Shown: positions 14,149-23,581 of the stretch, piece after piece | How the letters are laid out: each line of letters begins with the position of its first letter | Numbering within the stretch: the stretch's first letter is position 1 | Origin: Pseudoalteromonas shioyasakiensis | GTDB taxonomy: Bacteria; Pseudomonadota; Gammaproteobacteria; Enterobacterales; Alteromonadaceae | DNA length: 64,000 nucleotides | Reading direction: 5' to 3' | Assembly (NCBI RefSeq): GCF_001550135.1 | Contig: NZ_LRUE01000024.1 | Location: 434,001 to 498,000 of the forward strand | Notes under the pieces: model-generated | What the model was told of the DNA's origin: nothing | What the model saw: the letters and a program-made list of their open reading frames with translations, nothing else | Database searches by the model: none | Made by a program: the position numbers and the translations under genes

Positions 14149-15528
14149 CTATTCTACAAACACTCTAAATCCCCATGCTGGAATTGTAAGTTCTGTTGTT
14201 TGAGTAAATTCCATTGCCTGTTTTGAAAAAGCATCTGTGTATTTACCTAAAAACAATGGCTCGTTAAAGTTAACTGTTTGAGGCTCTTTCGATAGGTTGA
14301 ACACAGCAAATACTTTATCGTTGCCTTTTGCTCGAACAAAGCTAAGTACCTGTTTTGGTGCGGTGTTTGGTACATGCACCATGCGGCCGCCAAATTGGCC
14401 ATTCCACAGTGCTTCATTATTATGTTTGAGTGTAAATAATGATTGATATAAATCACCGATAGGGTGCTTTTGCCATTTGATTGGGTCTCGTTCGAAAAAA
14501 GCGAGGCGTTTATCGTTACCTGCTTCTTGACCGTTATAAATCATCGGGAAGCCTTCACCAACGACAGATAATGCAATAACGGCTTCAAGTGCATCGCCAT
14601 AGTTTTCGAACATAGTGCCTTCCCATGCATTTGTGTCATGGTTGGCAACACCCACTAGGCGATAAGCTTCTTCTGGAAATGCACTTTCGTTCCATGAGTA
14701 ATAAACGAAGAGGGCGCTAACATCAGCATGACCTTTTACAATTTTATGCATGTGCTCAGACCATGACCAGGCGTAAGTCATATCAAAGGCTTCGGCATGT
14801 AAATCGCGAGACTCCCACTCAGCAAGCATTAAAACAGGCTTTATGTCATCAAGCTCACGGCGGACGTTATTCCAAAAGTCTACGGGCACAAAGCCTGCCA
14901 CATCACAGCGATAGCCATCAATACCGACTTCTTTTACCCAGTACTTCATTGACTCTGTCATGTACTCACGTAGAGCAGGTTTTGAATAATCAAAATCAAT
15001 AATGTCAGACCAGTCCCACCATGGTGTCGGTCTAAATTGGCCTTTGTAGTCTCGGTCGTACCAATCGGGATGTTCAAATCGAAGCCAGTTATCCCAAGCA
15101 CTGTGATTTGCTACCCAATCTAAAATGACATACATCCCCATATCATGGGCTTTGTTCACAAAGGCTTTAAGGTCTTCAAGTGTGCCAAACTCAGGGTTTA
15201 CTTTACGGTAATCTTTTACAGAATAAGGGCTGCCTAAACTGCCTTTTCGGTTTTCTTCACCAATCGGGTTTATGGGCATAAGCCAAATAATATCAACGCC
15301 TAACTCTTTCAAGCGTGGCAATTGCTGCTGTGCTGCATTAAAGGTGCCTTCTTTGGTGAATTGGCGAGTATTGAGTTGATACATCACCGCATTTTTTGAC
15401 CACTCTGGGTGAGTCAGTTTTACGTAGGGTTTGGGCTCATAGGCACTGTTTGAAGTTTTAGTGTGTGTACATGCAGTAGTTAGGCTTAGTAATAAAATAA
15501 GCAAACTTTTGGTTAGCAATGAATTCAT
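14149..15528 (-). CDS. GH13 alpha-amylase-family lipoprotein
   Basis: About 459 residues from ATG 15528; the upstream in-frame ATG at 15561 would precede the signal peptide. The signal MNSLLTKSLLILLLSLTTAC carries a lipobox ending at Cys20, so the enzyme is probably anchored in the outer membrane facing the periplasm or exterior. The (beta/alpha)8 barrel shows the GH13 regions: DWVANHS, GYRCDVAG (nucleophile Asp209), LMLAEWE (acid/base Glu237) and VANHDTN (Asp298). A small C-terminal beta domain follows. It acts on alpha-glucans such as starch- or glycogen-derived oligosaccharides; exact specificity cannot be read. Upstream bases 15529-15776 contain no other gene. Confidence 0.87.
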   Translation of the reverse strand: MNSLLTKSLLILLLSLTTACTHTKTSNSAYEPKPYVKLTHPEWSKNAVMYQLNTRQFTKEGTFNAAQQQLPRLKELGVDIIWLMPINPIGEENRKGSLGSPYSVKDYRKVNPEFGTLEDLKAFVNKAHDMGMYVILDWVANHSAWDNWLRFEHPDWYDRDYKGQFRPTPWWDWSDIIDFDYSKPALREYMTESMKYWVKEVGIDGYRCDVAGFVPVDFWNNVRRELDDIKPVLMLAEWESRDLHAEAFDMTYAWSWSEHMHKIVKGHADVSALFVYYSWNESAFPEEAYRLVGVANHDTNAWEGTMFENYGDALEAVIALSVVGEGFPMIYNGQEAGNDKRLAFFERDPIKWQKHPIGDLYQSLFTLKHNNEALWNGQFGGRMVHVPNTAPKQVLSFVRAKGNDKVFAVFNLSKEPQTVNFNEPLFLGKYTDAFSKQAMEFTQTTELTIPAWGFRVFVE

Positions 15529-15731
15529 ATCAGGCCTTGTTGTCGAATAAAGGTGTTGCATGAAAAAACAACACTTCGACTAAATATATACCCTGAGCTA
15601 ATATTTACAATTAAATGCATACGTATTCACAGCGTGGTTACATAATCGATTAAGTAGCAATATTACGCTTAATTATATTTGGATGGGGGCTAAATACTTA
15701 AAGGATTAAATAGGATGTGAGGGAGTATGTA

Positions 15732-15764
15732 AAACGACAGCAAGAAAAAGCTAAGCTGTCGTTT
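15732..15764 (-). terminator. Hairpin downstream of the small wHTH-like gene
   Basis: AAACGACAGC (15732-15741) pairs with GCTGTCGTTT (15755-15764). On the minus strand the stem is followed by TTTTAC. It lies 13 bases after the stop of the gene ending at 15777. Confidence 0.6.
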
Positions 15765-15776
15765 AAATATGCCGAG

Positions 15777-15977
15777 CTAGGCTGAAATCATAAAAGTAGA
15801 TTTACTGGCATCCCAGCTGATCAGTTTTTTAATTTCTAGCTCTTTTATAATGGTTAGTAATTCAGAGTCACTTAGGCAGCAGCCTTGTTTTAGTTTATCG
15901 AGTGATATCTCTTTATTACGGCTATGAAGCTTAGAGTCCAACATAATACGGTAGATTAATTTTGACTTACGGTTCAT
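15777..15977 (-). CDS. Small putative winged-helix protein, unknown function
   Basis: 66 residues from ATG 15977, which has a GGAGGAGATG ribosome binding site; an in-frame ATG further upstream (16010) lacks one. The sequence KSKLIYRIMLDSKLHSRN, then LKQGCCLSDSELLTIIKELEIKKLISWD, looks like a compact winged helix with a tandem Cys-Cys (QGCCLS). It resembles small FeoC- or MarR-like winged-helix modules, but I do not recognise the family. It is a single gene with its own terminator (15732-15764). A regulatory role is a guess from the fold. Confidence 0.55.
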   Translation of the reverse strand: MNRKSKLIYRIMLDSKLHSRNKEISLDKLKQGCCLSDSELLTIIKELEIKKLISWDASKSTFMISA

Positions 15978-16203
15978 AACGCATCTCCTCCACATTTTTG
16001 TTGATAGCATTTTAGTTGCTACTTGGTTTTATAATTTGGTCTAATGTGTACTGATGATTTTTTCGACTATGAGGGATCTTTTTAGCCAAGTCAATTAATG
16101 TTGGATAAAAATTATACGATTTTGAATCAGCAGGAGAAACGTAGAAGTGAAGTTGTAAGTCATTGAAAATAAAGTGGAGATAAAACTTTTCTGCTTGGGA
16201 AGC

Positions 16204-18000
16204 CTAGTCTATGAGCTCGTCACGGCTAACCGCAATCACATCATGCAGCGCTTTAAATAGTAAATGTTTTTCAATGGGTTTGCCTACGTGGCCATTAAAA
16301 CCACAATTCATGTATTCGATGATATTTTCTTTCATCACGTTGGCAGTCAAGGCAATAACAGGCACCTCTTTATCAATACTACGAATATGTGAGCAGGCTT
16401 CTATTCCCCCCATTGTGGGCATTTGTATATCCATTAAAACTAAAATGGGGTTGAGTTGTTTAAATAGCTCGACTGCTTCGGCACCATCTTTTGCAAAGTG
16501 AAGGTCAGCGTTGGTTTCTGCAAGCATTGACTTGATGATCATGGTATTGAGTGGGTTATCTTCAGCAATCAACAGTGTTTTAGCCGATAAGTCAGGTGCA
16601 GTCACATCGGTAAAGCTATCATGTAAGTGTTGCTTTTCAGATACTTTGAGCGGTAAATAAACGGTGAAATGGGTGCCTTTACCGAGCGCGCTGTCAACAT
16701 CAATAGTGCCGTTCATGCGGTTAATAAGATTCGCGGTGATCGACATTCCTAATCCTGTCCCGCCAAAACGCCGCGTTATGCTGTTATCGGCTTGCTGAAA
16801 ACGGTTAAACAGGTGCATTAAACCCTCTTTGCTCATACCAATGCCGGTATCAATCACTTCTATCTCAACACCTTGCTTTTGGTTTTGGCTTTGCAAAGAC
16901 TTATTTATTTTTACTTGCACGCCACCTTGCTCGGTAAATTTAACGGCGTTAGAAACCAGGTTTAAAATAATTTGCCGAACTCGAACTGGGTCTCCTATCC
17001 ATAAATCTTCAACGTCATCGTCTATATCTATGTTTAAATCAATTGCTTTTTCGTTACAAAGCGGCAGAAAATCAGAATTGATTGACTCAACGACCTTCGA
17101 CATCGAAAAGTCCACCTGTTCAATCGAAAGCTCGTTCGCCTCCATTTTCGAAAAATCTAAAATATCGTTGATAATGGTAAGGAGTGATCGACAAGAAAAC
17201 AGCGCCTTAGAAACAACTTCTATATTCTTCGGTTTTTGAATATTTGGTTGCAAAACCTGCAACAGCCCCATAATGCCATTAAGTGGGGTGCGTATTTCAT
17301 GGCTCATATTGGCTAAAAATTCTGATTTTATTCTCGCTCCTTCTACCGCACGCTCAGTGAGCTCAATCTGTTGTTTATAAGAGTTAGAAAGCTTTCTAAA
17401 GTAAATAAGCAATATGCTGGTGAGCAATATAATCGTTAATACATGCACGATGTAAGCAATTTGGAAGTTTTCATCAATGGCGATGCTTTTATCTTTAAGT
17501 ATGAAGTTTACATGTTGCTCGAACGCGGCAAGTGCCTTTAGTGCTGCTTTGTCATCTACCTTTACTGTAGAGTCTATTTGCTCGCTTGTTGCGCCATCGG
17601 CAATCATCGTTAAAACAATATTGACTTTACTTTCATACTCAATAACCGTTTTTTTAACGTCAGTAAGTGCAGTTTTGTCGTATTCTTTGATTGCGCCAAG
17701 CTTGGCAAGGATCTCTTTTATTTCGGTGAGTTCACTTTCAATGGGCGGAAGATACAGTTCTGTATTTTTTCTAAGCACTAGGTTTTTAAAATGGTGAATA
17801 AAGCCACCATAACCAAGTCTTTGAATGAGCTTGTCGTGAAGTACATAAACGTGTGCGGCGGTTTTTGAATAGTCATGCCATTGTGAGTCGACATTTTTGT
17901 AAAAGAATAATGAGGTAATGGTGAGTGACGTTACTAATGCAATCACGATAATTGCATTCACTTTCAACTTGTTTTTAGTTTGCTGCAACGCTTTTGTCAT
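16204..18000 (-). CDS. Hybrid sensor histidine kinase/response regulator
   Basis: 598 residues: membrane segment at about 15-34, periplasmic helical sensor at about 38-180, second membrane segment at about 182-201, HisKA with SEFLANMSHEIRTPL (His234), HATPase with NLVSNAVKF and DTGIGMS/GGTGLGMS, and a C-terminal receiver (about 474-590) with phospho-acceptor Asp524 in VLMDIQMP. The sensor has no recognised small-molecule fold by eye; its helices resemble four-helix bundles. There is no HPt domain in the protein and no response regulator beside it, so output goes through distant partners. It is a single-gene unit with about 280 non-coding bases before the next gene on the other strand. Confidence 0.9.
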   Translation of the reverse strand: MTKALQQTKNKLKVNAIIVIALVTSLTITSLFFYKNVDSQWHDYSKTAAHVYVLHDKLIQRLGYGGFIHHFKNLVLRKNTELYLPPIESELTEIKEILAKLGAIKEYDKTALTDVKKTVIEYESKVNIVLTMIADGATSEQIDSTVKVDDKAALKALAAFEQHVNFILKDKSIAIDENFQIAYIVHVLTIILLTSILLIYFRKLSNSYKQQIELTERAVEGARIKSEFLANMSHEIRTPLNGIMGLLQVLQPNIQKPKNIEVVSKALFSCRSLLTIINDILDFSKMEANELSIEQVDFSMSKVVESINSDFLPLCNEKAIDLNIDIDDDVEDLWIGDPVRVRQIILNLVSNAVKFTEQGGVQVKINKSLQSQNQKQGVEIEVIDTGIGMSKEGLMHLFNRFQQADNSITRRFGGTGLGMSITANLINRMNGTIDVDSALGKGTHFTVYLPLKVSEKQHLHDSFTDVTAPDLSAKTLLIAEDNPLNTMIIKSMLAETNADLHFAKDGAEAVELFKQLNPILVLMDIQMPTMGGIEACSHIRSIDKEVPVIALTANVMKENIIEYMNCGFNGHVGKPIEKHLLFKALHDVIAVSRDELID

Positions 18001-18280
18001 CTGTTTACCGCACCTATCTAGCTGTTAATTTAAGCATAGCGCATTTTTATTTGTTCACATAAGAAAGGCTTATATCAGAATGACTTTTTGTGAGGATAAT
18101 AAAAAACCTTAACAACTAAGGTAAAAATAACTTAGAGCGAATAATTAAGTTTTTTTATAAAAAAGTTTGAAATCAATTGCACTGTACTTTTTTCGCACTT
18201 GCTGTATCTTAAGTTGGTACGCAATTTTTATGATTTAATTGAGTGTAAGCCACACTCATTTGTTAGGTGGAGAAAAGGAT

Positions 18281-18580
18281 ATGCACGCGCAAACAGTCAA
18301 AGAATCAATAGCAACTATTCAATCGGGTGTCGCAAAAGCGGATGGTAAGCTTTTAGTTACTGAGCAAGAGATTGTTTTTGAACCGTTTAATAAAGAGTTA
18401 GGCTTAGGTCCATACACGCTTCCACGAGCGCACATCAATAACGTTGATAAGTGTTCAGGTAAAGGCGCGGGTATTTTGCCAATCACAGCAGATGGAATTC
18501 GTATTACTTTAAATAACAACGATGTATTTGAGTTCATTTTAGCAAACCCTGATGAGTGGCTAAGCGTACTTGCTCACTAA
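18281..18580 (+). CDS. Small cytoplasmic protein, PH/GRAM-like fold suspected
   Basis: 99 residues from ATG 18281 with AAGGAT directly upstream; a TTG further upstream is less likely. There is no signal peptide and no membrane segment. The strand pattern GKLLVTEQEIVFEPFNKE, PYTLPRAHINNVDKC, ITADGIRITLNNNDVFEFIL and a final helix ANPDEWLSVL resembles the GRAM/PH-like membrane-binding fold. No catalytic residues are visible. The AT-rich upstream region 18001-18280 may hold its promoter (TTGAAA... near 18168). Function is unknown. Confidence 0.6.
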   Translation: MHAQTVKESIATIQSGVAKADGKLLVTEQEIVFEPFNKELGLGPYTLPRAHINNVDKCSGKGAGILPITADGIRITLNNNDVFEFILANPDEWLSVLAH

Positions 18581-18771
18581 GTAAATCCTTCAAAAAGACG
18601 GCATATTATTATAGCAACCTGCCATAATGTGCCGTGTTAGCTTTTTACTAATTAATTTCCTTTCTTCGCAACACATTGATCTCAAACAATACTAAGGCAA
18701 AGTTCTTAGGGTATTTTACCCATCTAAACTATTAAATTGCTCGTTGCTTATTAACGGAGGCTCTTGGGCAA

Positions 18772-19617
18772 ATGATCAACTTAGATGAACAACGCCTAGT
18801 TTCGCTTGAACGCGGTTTTCATATTCCACCTAAACCTGAACTATTGAGCCAAATTGCCGATGAAGTGCAAAAATCGGATGCAAGCTTAGATAAAATAGCT
18901 CAGCTAATATCAAGAGACATCAGTCTTTCAGCTTTATTATTAAAAACAATAAACAGCCCGGTGTTTGGCTTACAACGCACCATTAGTGATATACGCCAAG
19001 CGGCGATGTTTTTAGGGTTAGATCAGCTTAACCAGTTGGTAACTTTGGCGCTGCTTAAGCAAAATTTTAAAGGCAATGCCTGTATTAGCCTAGAGCGCTT
19101 TTGGGATGAGTCGGTTGAAGTTGCGAATGCCTGTGTGCAGCTTGGTAACAGTTATAAGTCATTAATGCCAGTGGACGAGCTTTATTCATTAGGGCTTTTT
19201 CATAATGTCGGTATTGCGGCTATGGCATTAAAATTTAAAGACTATGTTGAGGTTCTCAAGCAAGCAAATTTAGCTAAAGAGTATGCGATTACCGACCTAG
19301 AACAAGCACGTTATCAGTGCGACCATGCGGTGATTGGCTATTTTATCTCGGTATCTTGGCACCTACCTAAGCCACTTTGTCACGTTATTTTAAATCATCA
19401 TAACACGCACTTTTTAGAGCAAAACAATGATGAACAACAACGTATGGCGTACGCCATCTTAAAATGTGCAGAAAGTGCTGTAGACTATGCCCGTCACCAA
19501 CAATATTCAAGCGAGTGGTTTAAGATTAAAGAGCTGTGCTTTGCAGAGCTGGGTATTGTTGACCAAGATTTTGCCGATATGGTCGAAGATTACGTCGACA
19601 ATGCGATGGCAAGTTAA
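18772..19617 (+). CDS. HDOD domain protein
   Basis: 281 residues. The HDOD domain (about 16-215) is recognised by IPPKPELLSQIADE, SRDISLSALLLKTINSPVFG and FLGLDQLNQLVTLALL. HDOD domains resemble HD phosphohydrolases but usually lack the catalytic His-Asp pair, and they act as scaffolds in signalling, motility or competence. A following helical region (about 216-281) has no recognised domain. The gene stands alone, with a terminator (19663-19694) and no neighbour of related function, so its partner is unknown. Confidence 0.85.
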   Translation: MINLDEQRLVSLERGFHIPPKPELLSQIADEVQKSDASLDKIAQLISRDISLSALLLKTINSPVFGLQRTISDIRQAAMFLGLDQLNQLVTLALLKQNFKGNACISLERFWDESVEVANACVQLGNSYKSLMPVDELYSLGLFHNVGIAAMALKFKDYVEVLKQANLAKEYAITDLEQARYQCDHAVIGYFISVSWHLPKPLCHVILNHHNTHFLEQNNDEQQRMAYAILKCAESAVDYARHQQYSSEWFKIKELCFAELGIVDQDFADMVEDYVDNAMAS

Positions 19618-19662
19618 AGCCGATTAGTTTTTATTTCCTATCATCTTAACTTCGATGAGTTT

Positions 19663-19694
19663 GCGAGTGGTGAGTTATCATCACTCGCTTTTTT
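19663..19694 (+). terminator. Intrinsic terminator after the HDOD gene
   Basis: GCGAGTGGTGA (19663-19673), loop GTTA, TCATCACTCGC (19678-19688), then a run of seven T. Confidence 0.85.
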
Positions 19695-19772
19695 TACATC
19701 GAAAGAAAGTATGCATTACTATACTTTCCTGCTGTAGCAAGGCATCATAACTTTTTCTAGGGAGAGGTTACG

Positions 19773-20492
19773 ATGCTTAAATTGCTGTTACCATTAGTTT
19801 TATGTTCAAGTTCTGCGATGGCTGCAACAAGTCTGCCGGATAATCGTCATATTGTTGTTAAAGGTGAGGCAGTTGTGCGTACAGCCCCCGATAGGGCTGA
19901 CATCACGTTAGAGTTTGAAGCGGTAAAAGCTGAAAGCGTGCAGGCTAAGCAGCAAGTCGATGCGCAAGTTAATGAACTCCTGGCGGGCTTAAATAATTTC
20001 TCTATAGACGAGAAAAGTATCTCTGCGGGGCGGATATTTTTAGAGCCCAATATGCGCTATGACGAAAACGATAACCAAGTTAAAGATGGCTTTCGAGCCA
20101 CGCGCAAGGTCAAAGTCAGCCTTAAAAAACTCTCCCTTCTGGACGGCTTTTTAAACTTTGCGCTTAAAGTGGGTGTCAATCAAATCGAGCAAATTCAACT
20201 TTTATCAACCAAAGCCTCAGATTACGAGCAAGCCGCTCTTGATAAAGCAGTTGCGAATGCCAAACAGCAGGGAAGTAGCCTTGCAAGCGCATTCGAAGCG
20301 AAACTTGGTCGGGTGTATAGTATTCAATCGCAAGAGATAGGTAGTCACTTTGGCTATGGTAGCAATACAAATATTGAACGAATCATGGTCACGGGCTCAC
20401 GTATTAATACAGTCCCAGAAGGTAAGTATTTACAAGAATCGATTACCTTCAGAGCAAGTGTCAATGTTGTGTTTGATTTGGTGGTCGAGTAA
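19773..20492 (+). CDS. SIMPL (DUF541) family periplasmic protein
   Basis: 239 residues with a signal peptide (cleavage near MAATS). The family start RHIVVKGEAVVRTAPDRADITLEFEAV and the later VKVSLKKLSLLDGFLNFAL are typical of SIMPL/DUF541 proteins (for example E. coli YggE). These have been linked to oxidative-stress tolerance in E. coli and form periplasmic oligomers; the biochemical role is unclear. GGGAGAGG just upstream is the ribosome binding site. The next gene starts 4 bases after the stop, so the two are probably co-transcribed. Confidence 0.85.
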   Translation: MLKLLLPLVLCSSSAMAATSLPDNRHIVVKGEAVVRTAPDRADITLEFEAVKAESVQAKQQVDAQVNELLAGLNNFSIDEKSISAGRIFLEPNMRYDENDNQVKDGFRATRKVKVSLKKLSLLDGFLNFALKVGVNQIEQIQLLSTKASDYEQAALDKAVANAKQQGSSLASAFEAKLGRVYSIQSQEIGSHFGYGSNTNIERIMVTGSRINTVPEGKYLQESITFRASVNVVFDLVVE

Positions 20493-20495
20493 TTA

Positions 20496-21245
20496 ATGAG
20501 ATTTTTTAAGTACTGTGTTTATCTATTCCTTTTGTTGATGGCATTCAGTGGTCTTGCCGCAACAAAGCACATAAATATTGTCAAACCTGTGGTTGCGGCA
20601 TTTAAGGCAGGTGATAAAGCTGCCATTGCTAAGCGAGTGCATTATCCACTGCAGCGCAAAGAGCCGCTGCAAGCAATTGAAAATGAGCAAATGCTTATAG
20701 AAAACTTTGAGCAAATTTTTGATAAAGAGTTTGTCGAAAAAATCGTGAACTCAAATATTCGCCATGATTGGGAGATGATGGGGTGGCGCGGCATCATGTT
20801 TGATTCAGGCAAATTGTGGTTAGACTTTGATGGCTCTATTTGGGCTGTGCCTTATGAATCAGAGGCAGAAAAAGCACGACGTGAAGCATTGATTGACGAG
20901 CAAAAACAAGCATTACATAAAAGCCTCCGTGAATTTATAAAGCCGATATTAACGTGGCAAACAAAACAGCATTTAATTCGTATCGATGAACTGGCTGATA
21001 ATCAGTACCGTTATGCAGCATGGGGGATTGATCAATCTATGCAAGATGAGCCAAGCCTTGTGATCACAGGGGGCACATTAAGCTTTGATGGCAGTGGAGG
21101 GAATCATTTTTATACCTTTACTAACAATGGCTATCGTTATGTCTGTCATGTGATAGTGCTTGGCACTGAACACTCACCGCCGGGGCTTTTAGAGGTATTT
21201 AGAAATAATGTACAGATATTGTCTGAGCCTGTTTTAGCTTTTTAG
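20496..21245 (+). CDS. Secreted or periplasmic protein of unknown function
   Basis: 249 residues with a signal peptide (MRFFKYCVYLFLLLMAFSG, cleavage near GLAA). The mature part begins with a helix and a VHYPLQRKEPLQ segment, followed by WRGIMFDSGKLWLDFDGSIWAVPYE, which resembles the small SnoaL/NTF2-like repeats of secreted proteins of this order. The C-terminal half has a separate beta-rich segment (SLVITGGTLSFDGSGGNHFY). It follows the SIMPL gene by 4 bases. I do not recognise a family. Confidence 0.6.
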   Translation: MRFFKYCVYLFLLLMAFSGLAATKHINIVKPVVAAFKAGDKAAIAKRVHYPLQRKEPLQAIENEQMLIENFEQIFDKEFVEKIVNSNIRHDWEMMGWRGIMFDSGKLWLDFDGSIWAVPYESEAEKARREALIDEQKQALHKSLREFIKPILTWQTKQHLIRIDELADNQYRYAAWGIDQSMQDEPSLVITGGTLSFDGSGGNHFYTFTNNGYRYVCHVIVLGTEHSPPGLLEVFRNNVQILSEPVLAF

Positions 21246-21309
21246 GTTGTTTTTCTTATTTTGTACTACACTTCTTCTTTCTAAGGAGCCTCGTTTAAAG
21301 GAGTAAGTT

Positions 21310-21543
21310 GTGAGTACAAAATTTTGGATACTAAGAACCACTAAAGTTTTTACGTTAGTGGCTATTTTATTATTTATGGTGGAAATTCTAAAAGGTCACG
21401 AGACAATGGGCGCGTTAGGCTTTGCGCTACTTTGGTCTTTTATTGCCACGGCCATTTTTATCGCAACCCGTTTATATCATTCATCAAAAGGGCGCCACTG
21501 TGCACTTTGTAATGACACCCCTGATGATAAAAAAGCGAGTTAG
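21310..21543 (+). CDS. Small two-pass membrane protein, unknown
   Basis: 77 residues, GTG start at 21310 with AAGGAG 6 bases upstream. Two hydrophobic segments (about 12-26 and 36-54) precede a short cytosolic tail with a Cys-x-x-Cys pair (HCALCNDTPDD) that might bind a metal. The stop overlaps the convergent dgkA stop by 4 bases. No family was recognised. Confidence 0.6.
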   Translation: MSTKFWILRTTKVFTLVAILLFMVEILKGHETMGALGFALLWSFIATAIFIATRLYHSSKGRHCALCNDTPDDKKAS

Positions 21544-21920
21544 CTTAGGTTATTAACAAACACGCCGCCCCATACCAACGCACAAATCGTTAAAGCAATC
21601 AGTACGGCTGCGGATCCTAAGTCTTTAGCTAGGCCTGATAATGGATGAATTTCAAGGCCTATTCGGTCAATGGCGGCTTCAATTGCCGTATTGACGACTT
21701 CAGCAAACATCACAAATAGCACTGATACAAGCAGCATAATTTTCTCATACAGACTAATCTGCCATACAAAAACCACCGCTATGGCAAGCACCAACATTAC
21801 CAGCTCTTGTTTAAAAGCAGACTCATGCTTTGCTAACCACGTGAATGCTCGTTGGGAGTTTTTGAATGCAAGGCGAATACGTTTAATGCCAATGGGTTTG
21901 TTAGTGCTATCAAATTGCAT
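21540..21920 (-). CDS. dgkA: Diacylglycerol kinase DgkA
   Basis: 126 residues, three membrane segments, with the DgkA signature EVVNTAIEAAIDRIGLE and the following HPLSGLAKDLGSAAV. It phosphorylates diacylglycerol to phosphatidate in the inner membrane. Diacylglycerol is released when EptA transfers phosphoethanolamine from phosphatidylethanolamine to lipid A, and eptA lies 20 bases upstream on the same strand. dgkA genes accompany eptA-like genes in several bacteria, and the pair probably recycles this by-product. Confidence 0.93.
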   Translation of the reverse strand: MQFDSTNKPIGIKRIRLAFKNSQRAFTWLAKHESAFKQELVMLVLAIAVVFVWQISLYEKIMLLVSVLFVMFAEVVNTAIEAAIDRIGLEIHPLSGLAKDLGSAAVLIALTICALVWGGVFVNNLS

Positions 21921-21940
21921 AGTATGAAATCTCTATTTCG

Positions 21941-23566
21941 TTAGCTTTGTGTTGAGCAAGCATTAAAGATATCTTGCTCTGGGTGATATTCAGTGCTTTG
22001 TACATGGGTTAAGCCTAGTAGGGTGTCAAAAATGTTATCGTGCGAAAAAGCATGGTTACGCTGCTGTTCGATACATTGATTAAAGCGGGTATCGGCTAGT
22101 TTATTACTCCAAAACAGCATAGGCACTTGGGTTTGCTCTTTAGGCGCTAACGCATACGGGAAGCCATGTAAGTACAAGCCTTTTTCACCCAGTGATTCAC
22201 CGTGATCAGAAACATACAGTAGGGCTTTGTCATCCGCCTGACTGCTTTGCAGTAAATTAATAAGTTTACTCAGCACTAGGTCGGTATAAGCAATGGTATT
22301 ATCATAGGTGTTTGTGAGTTGCTCACTGCTACAATTTTGGATATCGCTACGTGGGCAATCAGGCAAAAATTTACTGTCTTTTTCTGGATAGCGGCGATAG
22401 TAGGTTGGCCCGTGTGAACCAATCATATGTAATACCAATAGTTGGTGTTTCGCATCACTTTTGGCAAGCTTTGCAGCTAATTCTTCAACCAGTACTTCAT
22501 CAAAACAATAGCGTCCGTCACAAAGTGGGTTGCTCTTTGTTGGTTCTACCGTTTCTGAGTTTACCCGCACACAAACCCCTTTACAGCTGCTATTGTTATC
22601 AATCCACGTTACTTCTACACCACTTCGTTGAATGATATCTAGGGCATTTTCTTGGCTTTGCGCGATGCGCGAATCATAGTGATTGCGGTCTAAGCGCGAG
22701 AACATGCAAGGTACAGAAATGGCCGTTGCGGTGCCACATGAACTAACATCACTGAAATATTTAACGCCAAGTTTAGGGGTATATTGATTAGTTGGCTTGT
22801 CGTAACCTTGCAGTGAGAAATTTGCTGCACGCGCTGTTTCACCTACCACCATAATCGTCAGTGAACTTTGTTGCTTAGCTAATAGGTGCGGTGTTTTATC
22901 TAAGACTTTAAATGGTAAAGGTGGATAAAAATAATTATCGCGCAGGTACTTATAGCCCGCAGTATAAAATGCAAAGGGGGTAATGTAGCTGGTTAATTGA
23001 CGATTATTACGCCCTACAGAGGCGTAATCTTTATAAAAAGGAACGGCAATAACAGCTACAGCAATAAACGCTGTAACGTTAAGAAGCGCAAAGCTTTTAA
23101 GACGAACACGAAAGTTTCCGACAATTTCAAAGCGAGAAAACAAGTAAGCAGGCAGTACGCCTAGCACAGTAATAAAAGCGATAACTTGTACATTAAGGTA
23201 TGAAAAAGCCTCACCTGAATTTGTCTCTAAGATATTTTGCAGCATGCTTTTATCAAAGATAACACCGTAATTTAAGGTTGCATAAAACAACAACGATGAA
23301 ACCACGACGCTTGTTAAAAGCACGGGTTTAACAAAGGTGATTAGCGATAACCAACTTAACACCATTGCCGTCAGTGCTAATAAGAAAAACGGTACGCTTG
23401 CTATAAATAACCAATTGATATGTTCAGGTTTGCTGGCTGCTTCAAGCATGTTAAATAAAAACAGGCCATTAAATGCAATAACCAAGTACAACGACACCAG
23501 CCAGACAAATTGGCTGTAGCTAACGTGCCATTTTTTAGTAAAGAGTTGTTTAATTTGCATGCTCAT
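21941..23566 (-). CDS. eptA: Lipid A phosphoethanolamine transferase EptA
   Basis: About 541 residues from ATG 23566 (GAGGA 6 bases upstream; the in-frame ATG at 23572 abuts the ribosome binding site). Five N-terminal membrane segments precede a periplasmic sulfatase-fold domain. The catalytic threonine lies in VVGETARAANFSLQGY (Thr246 counted from the ATG at 23572). LQNILETNSGEA and the metal-binding VSDHGESLG and LHMIGSHGP motifs match EptA/MCR enzymes. It adds phosphoethanolamine to lipid A and so lowers polymyxin binding. It lies between the LTA-synthase-like gene and dgkA in one operon, with PmrA-like boxes upstream of the operon. Confidence 0.9.
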   Translation of the reverse strand: MSMQIKQLFTKKWHVSYSQFVWLVSLYLVIAFNGLFLFNMLEAASKPEHINWLFIASVPFFLLALTAMVLSWLSLITFVKPVLLTSVVVSSLLFYATLNYGVIFDKSMLQNILETNSGEAFSYLNVQVIAFITVLGVLPAYLFSRFEIVGNFRVRLKSFALLNVTAFIAVAVIAVPFYKDYASVGRNNRQLTSYITPFAFYTAGYKYLRDNYFYPPLPFKVLDKTPHLLAKQQSSLTIMVVGETARAANFSLQGYDKPTNQYTPKLGVKYFSDVSSCGTATAISVPCMFSRLDRNHYDSRIAQSQENALDIIQRSGVEVTWIDNNSSCKGVCVRVNSETVEPTKSNPLCDGRYCFDEVLVEELAAKLAKSDAKHQLLVLHMIGSHGPTYYRRYPEKDSKFLPDCPRSDIQNCSSEQLTNTYDNTIAYTDLVLSKLINLLQSSQADDKALLYVSDHGESLGEKGLYLHGFPYALAPKEQTQVPMLFWSNKLADTRFNQCIEQQRNHAFSHDNIFDTLLGLTHVQSTEYHPEQDIFNACSTQS

Positions 23567-23581
23567 AATCATTCCTCATCG